A stretch of 20,195 bases of DNA from Tateyamaria sp. (GTDB taxonomy: Bacteria > Pseudomonadota > Alphaproteobacteria > Rhodobacterales > Rhodobacteraceae). Location of the stretch: positions 1-20,195 of the forward strand of contig JABITU010000127.1 in NCBI GenBank assembly GCA_018668195.1. The letters are read 5' to 3'. Both the position numbers and the translations under genes were made by a program. Position 1 is the first letter of the stretch, and each line of letters begins with the position of its first letter. The notes beneath the pieces are model-generated. The model made no database searches and was not told the DNA's origin. It saw nothing but the letters and a program-made list of their open reading frames with translations. This document shows positions 15,949 through 20,195 of the stretch, piece after piece.

Positions 15949-16767
15949 ATGACCAAACCTCAGCCTTTTGCCGATCTGCATGCTTTGAACCGGAACCGAA
16001 ACCGTGCCGATCCGGGTGCGCTATTTCTCCAACGCGCAGCACAATCAGAGGTGGAAGATCGCCTTGCTATGGTTAACAAAACGTTTCAATTTCCAACAAT
16101 TGTGGCAGCGCATCCGTCGCTGTGGGTTAATCGCTTTGTGCAGGCCAAGATTGTTCCAGAGACAGAAACGTTGCCTCTGGAACCCGGTCAGCATGATCTG
16201 GTGGTTCATAGCCTTGGCCTGCATTGGGCCAATGACCCCGTCGGGCAACTGATCCAATGTCGCCGCGCGCTTGCACCTGATGGGCTGATGCTGGGTGTAA
16301 CACTTGGCGGGCAAACACTGCACGAATTACGCGCCTGCCTGGCAGAGGCGGAAAGCGTCACTACTGGCGGGCTGTCACCGCGCGTGGCCCCAATGGCCGA
16401 AATTCGTGACTTGGGCGGGCTTTTGCAACGTGCTGGTTTCGCGCTGCCCGTGGCCGACTGCGTACCACTCAGGGCCGTATATAAATCAATGTGGCACCTG
16501 ATGCGTGATTTACGTGCCATGGGAGAGGCGAACGCCATGGCAGCTCGCGGTCGCAAGACCATGCGCCGCTCTATCCTCGACCATGCTGCCGATAGCTATG
16601 TAAAAAATTTTCCAGCAGATGAAGGCGGTATAATTGCAACCTTTGAACTTATTGTGCTGACTGGCTGGGCGCCGGATGCAAGCCAGCAGAAACCAATGCG
16701 GCCCGGATCTGCAAAGGTCCGACTGGCGGATGCCTTGCAAACAAACGAAAAGTCGCTGTTTGATTGA
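15949..16767 (+). CDS. Methyltransferase-fold protein, BioC/NDUFAF5-like, without the usual SAM glycine motif
   Basis: This 272-residue protein resembles the alphaproteobacterial BioC-like/NDUFAF5-like family: ALFLQRAAQSEVEDRLAMVN at the start, then HDLVVHSLGLHWANDPVG, LIQCRRALAPDGLMLGV, LGGQTLHELR, the SPRVAPMAEIRDLGGLLQRAGF segment and a C-terminal GWAPDASQQKP. NDUFAF5 is the mitochondrial complex I assembly factor that hydroxylates an arginine. However, the region where a class I methyltransferase has hh(E/D)hGxGxG reads FPTIVAAHPSLW and appears shortened, so SAM binding may be lost or altered. I recall similar Rhodobacteraceae relatives, so this may be a family-wide trait rather than damage. 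The start lies 20 bp from comF, divergently; hemH begins about 55 bp after the stop. Confidence 0.82.
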   Translation: MTKPQPFADLHALNRNRNRADPGALFLQRAAQSEVEDRLAMVNKTFQFPTIVAAHPSLWVNRFVQAKIVPETETLPLEPGQHDLVVHSLGLHWANDPVGQLIQCRRALAPDGLMLGVTLGGQTLHELRACLAEAESVTTGGLSPRVAPMAEIRDLGGLLQRAGFALPVADCVPLRAVYKSMWHLMRDLRAMGEANAMAARGRKTMRRSILDHAADSYVKNFPADEGGIIATFELIVLTGWAPDASQQKPMRPGSAKVRLADALQTNEKSLFD

Positions 16768-16822
16768 CCTGCGGCCAAAACCGTTTATCTGAAGCCTATT
16801 CTCATGAATGGAACCGACCGAG

Positions 16823-17884
16823 ATGCTTGATACCAGCAAAACCGCCGCACGCCCAGCGCATGCAGCCGAAGATCATCCCGCGATCCCCCCGGCCCGCGTA
16901 GGCGTATTGCTGGCGAATCTTGGCACACCAGACAATTATGATTACTGGTCAATGCGCCGGTATCTGAACGAGTTCCTATCTGATCGCCGGGTTATCGACT
17001 ACAGCCCATGGATTTGGCAGCCCCTTTTGCAGTTAATCATCCTGACGAAACGGCCATTTTCTTCAGGTGCTGCGTATAAATCTATCTGGAATCACGAGGA
17101 CGGCGAAAGCCCCTTGATGACAATTACCAAAGATCAGACCATCAAGATCAAAGAGGCAATGCACGCCCGTTACGGCGATCAGATCATGGTTGATTTTTGC
17201 ATGCGCTATGGGAATCCATCGACCAAGTCCAAAGTCCGCGAGATGGTACAGGCCGGGTGCCGGAAAATCCTATTTTTCCCGCTCTACCCGCACTACGCTG
17301 GCGCAACTTCGGCCACGGCGAATGATGAATTCTTTCGTGCGCTGATGGAAGAAAAATGGCAGCCCTCTACGCGTACTGTCGAACCATATTACAACCATCC
17401 AAAATACATCGAGTCGTTGGCGCAATCGATAGAGAAAACCTATGCCGCGTTGGAAAAGCGTCCTGACATTCTGGTGTGCAGCTATCACGGTGTGCCCAAA
17501 AGATACCTGATGGAGGGTGACCCCTATCATTGCCAATGCCAGAAAACGACACGCCTACTTAAGGAACGGCTGAGCTGGGCAGACAAGGAAATCAAGACGA
17601 CGTTCCAATCCAAGTTCGGGCCAGAAGAGTGGCTAAAACCTTACACGGTAGAGGAAGTGGCCCGCCTAGCAGAAGCTGGGAAGAAAAACATCGCAGTTTG
17701 CGCTCCGGCTTTTTCTGCCGATTGCATAGAGACGCTGGAAGAGATCAACGAAGAGATCAAAGAAAGCTTTGAAGAGGCGGGCGGAGAGCACTTTACTTAT
17801 ATCCCCTGCCTCAACGACGATGACGCACATATAGATGCGCTCAGCACTGTTATTGAAGAAAATCTTCGTGGTTGGTTAGAATAA
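16823..17884 (+). CDS. hemH: Ferrochelatase
   Basis: Ferrochelatase inserts Fe2+ into protoporphyrin IX, the last step of protoheme synthesis. The 353-residue product has the family pattern GVLLANLGTPDNYDYWSMRRYL, then FSSGAAYKSIW, MRYGNPSTKSKV, FPLYPHYAGATSATAND and the active-site pair: His222 in CSYHGVPKRYLM and Glu303 in FSADCIETLEEINEE. HCQCQKTTRLL is also typical. I chose the ATG at 16823 because the resulting N-terminus matches relatives I remember and a GGAA lies about 9 nt upstream; an ATG at 16808 would add five residues. A strong terminator follows the stop. It probably shares a transcript with the preceding methyltransferase-like gene. Confidence 0.97.
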   Translation: MLDTSKTAARPAHAAEDHPAIPPARVGVLLANLGTPDNYDYWSMRRYLNEFLSDRRVIDYSPWIWQPLLQLIILTKRPFSSGAAYKSIWNHEDGESPLMTITKDQTIKIKEAMHARYGDQIMVDFCMRYGNPSTKSKVREMVQAGCRKILFFPLYPHYAGATSATANDEFFRALMEEKWQPSTRTVEPYYNHPKYIESLAQSIEKTYAALEKRPDILVCSYHGVPKRYLMEGDPYHCQCQKTTRLLKERLSWADKEIKTTFQSKFGPEEWLKPYTVEEVARLAEAGKKNIAVCAPAFSADCIETLEEINEEIKESFEEAGGEHFTYIPCLNDDDAHIDALSTVIEENLRGWLE

Positions 17885-17904
17885 TGATCAAAGCTACGCA
17901 AAAC

Positions 17905-17941
17905 ACAAAAAAAGGCGGCGCTTGTAGCACCGCCTTTTTTA
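17905..17941 (+). terminator. Bidirectional intrinsic terminator after hemH
   Basis: A run of A and GGCGG (to 17919) pairs with CCGCC and a run of T (from 17930), the inner part extended by GCT/AGC around a TGT loop. The A-tract on one side and T-tract on the other make it work in both directions, so it can end hemH (+) and the small-protein gene (-), which converge here. Confidence 0.92.
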
Positions 17942-17957
17942 TTTATCATTGTTAGCC

Positions 17958-18137
17958 TTAGTCTGAAGTAGCCGCAAGTACTACAGCCAACAGCATCAGC
18001 GGCAAAAGGATACCAGCTGACGAGCCTGTGGCTTCTTCAACTACCACCGGCGCTTCAATGATCGGATCGGCAGGTGCGCCGGCAAAAGCAGTCGAAGCAG
18101 CGGCTGTCAAAGCGGCGGCGAGAACGAGTTTCTTCAT
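17958..18137 (-). CDS. Small exported or membrane protein (59 aa), function unknown
   Basis: The 59-residue product starts MKKLVLAAALTAAASTAFA, a clear signal peptide with probable cleavage near residue 19, followed by an acidic, Pro/Val-rich linker (PIIEAPVVVEEATGSS) and a C-terminal hydrophobic helix (about 42-55, ILLPLMLLAVVLAA). It would thus be a very short periplasmic peptide anchored in the inner membrane by its tail. A perfect GGAGG lies 5 nt before the ATG. The in-frame TTG four codons upstream overlaps that Shine-Dalgarno and is rejected. It ends 17 bp before the shared terminator with hemH. I recall similar tiny proteins near hemH in Rhodobacteraceae, but know no function; a link to heme is only positional. 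Confidence 0.85.
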   Translation of the reverse strand: MKKLVLAAALTAAASTAFAGAPADPIIEAPVVVEEATGSSAGILLPLMLLAVVLAATSD

Positions 18138-18142
18138 GTTAA

Positions 18143-18147
18143 CCTCC
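18143..18147 (-). promoter_or_regulatory. Strong ribosome-binding site deciding the start of the 59-residue protein
   Basis: GGAGG on the minus strand, 5 nt before the ATG at 18137. It is the best Shine-Dalgarno in this part of the window and shows that this short frame is translated from 18137 rather than from the upstream TTG. Confidence 0.8.
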
Positions 18148-18274
18148 AAATATATGCGCCAAATCTAATATTTGGATCGCACAAAAGAAATATGCAGTTT
18201 CCGTTCTAAACAGTATTCAGGCTGCAATGCAAACCTTGTTTCATATGGTCACCAGCACTTACGTGGTAAAGTCG

Positions 18275-18868
18275 TCAAATTAGCAACACTTGCGTGCCGA
18301 CTTTTGCCATGCCGAACAGCTCAGCGATGTGTTCGTTGTACAGTCCGATGCAGCCATTTGATGATTTACGCCCAATCTTGCGGGTATCGTGCGTGCCGTG
18401 AATTCGATAATATGTCCAACTCAAATACAGCGCATGGGTACCAAGCGGGTTTTCTTGGCCTGGTCCGATAAAAGCCGGCCATTCAGGATTTCGCTTCAGC
18501 ATCGACGGGGTTGGCCGCCAGCTAGGTCCTTCGACCTTTTGAATGACCTTGGTCCGTCCGCGGCGGGTCATTTCCTCAGTCAAGGGGATGCTTGACGGGT
18601 ACAGCTTGTAAACAGTCTGTTCTTCGTTCCAGTAGTGCACAGCACGGCTGTCGATATCGACTAGAATTGCTCCGCCGCGCAAATTGTCGAAATAAGATTC
18701 CCACGACAACGTACGGAAGCTTGAGATATTGCGGCGCACCGAAACTGTCGGATCACGTTCCGCCTGTCCAGCAGGCAGATCTTGTGCCAACGCAGGTGCA
18801 CCCAGCACCGCAGCTGACCCGACAAGAAAGGCGCGCCGGCTAGGAGTTTTAAACGTTTCTTCTGACAT
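18275..18868 (-). CDS. Exported YkuD-family L,D-transpeptidase (ErfK/YbiS/YcfS/YnhG-like)
   Basis: This 197-residue protein begins with a twin-arginine signal (PSRRAFLVGSAAVLGAPALAQ, residues 9-29) and should act in the periplasm. The YkuD domain runs from about 65 to 197: AILVDIDSRAVHYW, the central GPSWRPTPSML...PEWPAFIGPGQENPLGTHALYL and the active site, with His158 in IHGTH and Cys173 in SSNGCIGLYNEH. Such enzymes make 3-3 peptidoglycan cross-links or attach lipoproteins to peptidoglycan. A GTG at 18877 would add three residues; 18868 is preferred because GGTGGA stands before it. It lies divergently from the CAP-domain lipoprotein. Export by Tat rather than Sec is inferred from the RR motif alone. 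Confidence 0.93.
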   Translation of the reverse strand: MSEETFKTPSRRAFLVGSAAVLGAPALAQDLPAGQAERDPTVSVRRNISSFRTLSWESYFDNLRGGAILVDIDSRAVHYWNEEQTVYKLYPSSIPLTEEMTRRGRTKVIQKVEGPSWRPTPSMLKRNPEWPAFIGPGQENPLGTHALYLSWTYYRIHGTHDTRKIGRKSSNGCIGLYNEHIAELFGMAKVGTQVLLI

Positions 18869-18906
18869 ATATTCCACCCGTTAGTTGCGTTTAGCAATTG
18901 AAAGCA

Positions 18907-18935
18907 ATCTTATTGCTCAAAAGACTCAGTCGCAA
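18907..18935 (-). promoter_or_regulatory. Candidate promoter of the YkuD transpeptidase gene
   Basis: On the minus strand TTGCGA (18935-18930), 17 bp, TAAGAT (18912-18907); each hexamer matches consensus at four positions. It sits in the 156-bp divergent gap between this gene and the CAP lipoprotein gene, which is otherwise AT-rich with no further element I can support. Confidence 0.3.
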
Positions 18936-19024
18936 ATCAAACAGATGTTATCTTGCGCGATCTTTCTGATGTTTGTTTGAACTCACTTCCGGAAAGGGGT
19001 ACCGTCGCGTCTAATAATAACAAC

Positions 19025-19684
19025 ATGAGCGGTACAATGAGGGTCCTTTCTGTTCTTTTGATTGCTCTTATTTCACTTGCGGCATGTGATGTTCCAAGCG
19101 CGCCTACCCTTGGCGCAGATGGTCGCCCGCTTCCAAAATTGTACCGCATCCGACCCAATGACACAGCCAAGCTGCAATTTCGTATGCTCGATTCGGTTAA
19201 CGCGTTGCGCACATCCCAAGGGGTCGACGCAGTTGACTTAAATCCGCAGCTCAACGCTGCGGCTGCCACACATTCGCGTGACATGGCCCTGCAAAACCGA
19301 CCTTGGCACTTTGGATCAGATGGATCGTCGCCTATTGATCGACTGGCACGGGTAAACTATAGCGGTACGCTGTCAGGTGAGACTATTTCAGAAACTTACG
19401 AAACTGAACTCGAGACATTGGCCGCATGGATGGCACAATCCGACACACGGCGAACCATTTTAGCACCATCCGCACGCGACATGGGCTTTGCTTGGTTCCA
19501 AGAGCCGAATGGCAAAATTTGGTGGACATTGGTACTTGGAGATCCCTCAAAGCCACCGATGGTTCCGACGACCAACCCTGCGGCAACACGATTGGTCCCT
19601 GCAAGCGTCGACACCCCAGAGCTAAACGCCGTGGAAGACACAGATGAAGAAATTGTAACAGTCACCACTCTGCCCAGTAGTTGA
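19025..19684 (+). CDS. CAP-domain (SCP/PR1-like) lipoprotein
   Basis: The 219-residue product has a lipoprotein signal ending LISLAAC, with Cys21 as the lipidated residue, so it should be membrane-anchored in the envelope. The CAP domain (about 55-172) shows LDSVNALRTSQGVDAVDLNPQLNAAA, His83 in THSRDMA, His95 in WHFGSDG, acidic residues at 119 and 123 in GETISETYE, AWMAQSDTRRTILAP and MGFAWFQEPNGKIWWTLVLG. The usual histidine of the HR..IL segment is replaced by Arg. Bacterial CAP proteins are often tied to the cell wall but mostly lack known activity. The last 40 residues are Thr/Pro/Glu-rich and probably disordered. The start is uncertain: 19037 (MRVLSVLL) is as plausible as 19025, and neither has a strong Shine-Dalgarno. 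Confidence 0.85.
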   Translation: MSGTMRVLSVLLIALISLAACDVPSAPTLGADGRPLPKLYRIRPNDTAKLQFRMLDSVNALRTSQGVDAVDLNPQLNAAAATHSRDMALQNRPWHFGSDGSSPIDRLARVNYSGTLSGETISETYETELETLAAWMAQSDTRRTILAPSARDMGFAWFQEPNGKIWWTLVLGDPSKPPMVPTTNPAATRLVPASVDTPELNAVEDTDEEIVTVTTLPSS

Positions 19685-19734
19685 TCACAGTGTTTGACGA
19701 GATGTCCGAAATATCAGGCGGAATATAACGAGTT

Positions 19735-19776
19735 AAAACCTCTGATTTTCAGTTGGTTTTGAATATTGTATTTTTT
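19735..19776 (+). terminator. Possible weak terminator between converging CAP and YkuD genes
   Basis: AAAACC (19735-19740) pairs with GGTTTT (19755-19760) around an inner CTGA/TCAG stem with a TTT loop and small bulges, with a T-run at 19770-19776 further on. The stem is AT-rich and the T-run is not directly adjacent, so this is a weak call. Confidence 0.35.
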
Positions 19777-19787
19777 CACCGGGAGCT

Positions 19788-20195
19788 TCAGGGATTAATC
19801 TGGATCGGAGTTCCATTGCGCACCATTGCGTATACATCTTCCATCTGCCGATCGGTGATAGCGATGCAGCCCCATGTCCAGTCTTTTTTGTCTCGCCGAT
19901 TACGCGTAGAATTGCCGTGGATGAAAATATCTCCGCCCGGGCTTTTGCCGAGCGCGGCGGCCTGAGCCTTATCTTTCGCATTGGGGTAAGAAATACCCAG
20001 TGACAAATGGAACTTGCTGTTTGGATTGCGGCGGTTGATTTTGTACATTCCTTCGGGCGTCTTGCCATCACCCTCGACCATTTTTTCGCCTCTGGGTGCA
20101 AACCCAAGGTCAATTCGATACGTTTCGAGAACCTTGTCGCCGTGGAACAAATACATGTTCCTAGCTTCTTTATTTACCACAACAAAAGTGACTTC
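19788..20195 (-). CDS. YkuD-family L,D-transpeptidase (5' end outside window)
   Basis: The frame is open to the right edge, so the start and any signal peptide are missing; 135 residues are visible. It begins within EVTFVVVNKEARNMYLF, continues GFAPRGEKMVEGDGKTPEGMYKI, and has the YkuD active site: His in DIFIHGNSTRNRR and Cys in WTWGCIAITDRQMEDVY. The ILV strand, GDGKTPEG turn and final NGTPIQI strand are typical of small L,D-transpeptidases of the YafK/ErfK kind. It would modify peptidoglycan in the periplasm. It converges on the CAP lipoprotein gene, and a second YkuD gene lies 0.9 kb away with only about the active site in common, so this is not a recent duplicate. Confidence 0.92.
   Translation of the reverse strand, partial: EVTFVVVNKEARNMYLFHGDKVLETYRIDLGFAPRGEKMVEGDGKTPEGMYKINRRNPNSKFHLSLGISYPNAKDKAQAAALGKSPGGDIFIHGNSTRNRRDKKDWTWGCIAITDRQMEDVYAMVRNGTPIQINP

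Noticed and set aside
15929..16042. Longer N-terminus for ComF
   Set aside because: It would overlap the divergent methyltransferase-like gene by about 90 bp, and the extra residues are hydrophilic and unlike ComF proteins.
1..20195. Mobile elements, CRISPR arrays, rRNA or tRNA genes
   Set aside because: I found no transposase or integrase motifs, no regularly spaced direct repeats and no tRNA or rRNA signatures on either strand; gene packing looks like stable core chromosome.

Overview
The window looks like chromosomal housekeeping DNA from an alphaproteobacterium, most likely of the Roseobacter group (Rhodobacteraceae/Rhodobacterales). The basis is gene content and order (rimP-nusA-ylxR/L7Ae-infB; ComF-glutaredoxin-Nit hydrolase-MarR; ubiG facing marR), the strong similarity of the ferrochelatase, UbiG, RimP and methyltransferase proteins to Roseobacter-type sequences as I remember them, and moderate GC content. 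No species assignment is possible. I see no phage, transposon, CRISPR, rRNA or tRNA sequence.

Layout. 1-2660 (-) is secA, cut at its very 3' end by the window edge. A 175-bp divergent gap holds a good sigma70-type promoter for secA. Facing the other way is a compact + strand run: an exported parvulin-type prolyl isomerase, argJ, and a MutT-type Nudix hydrolase (gaps of 3 bp and then an ATGA overlap). A 44-codon gene with a strong Shine-Dalgarno follows, then a long hairpin that closes both this side and the convergent operon. 5640-10964 (-) is the classical transcription/translation operon rimP-nusA-ylxR/L7Ae-infB. Its leader contains an intrinsic-terminator-like hairpin 15 nt before the rimP start, inside a 20-codon upstream ORF whose stop overlaps the rimP ATG. 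Upstream of it (-) are a short ABC-type substrate-binding-like protein and a proline iminopeptidase that overlap by an ATGA.

12885-13631 (+) is ubiG (ubiquinone biosynthesis), which overlaps tail to tail with a (-) operon: ComF-type phosphoribosyltransferase, glutaredoxin 3, a Nit-family amidase and a MarR regulator, tightly packed with stop/start contacts. Divergent from ComF, only 20 bp away, are a BioC/NDUFAF5-like methyltransferase-fold protein lacking the usual SAM glycine motif, and hemH (ferrochelatase). A strong bidirectional terminator separates hemH from a 59-residue exported or membrane-anchored small protein (-). The right end carries cell-envelope genes: a Tat-type YkuD L,D-transpeptidase (-), a CAP-domain lipoprotein (+), and a second YkuD protein (-) running off the right edge.

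Functional themes: protein export and periplasmic folding (secA, parvulin), transcription/translation control (rimP to infB), thiol/glutathione housekeeping (grxC, Nit), respiratory cofactors (ubiG, hemH) and envelope remodelling (two YkuD proteins and CAP). The most interesting non-coding signal is the putative attenuator and leader ORF before rimP-nusA. I do not see evidence for a wholly new biological system; the other points worth a second look are the small proteins, the atypical methyltransferase and the short substrate-binding-like protein.
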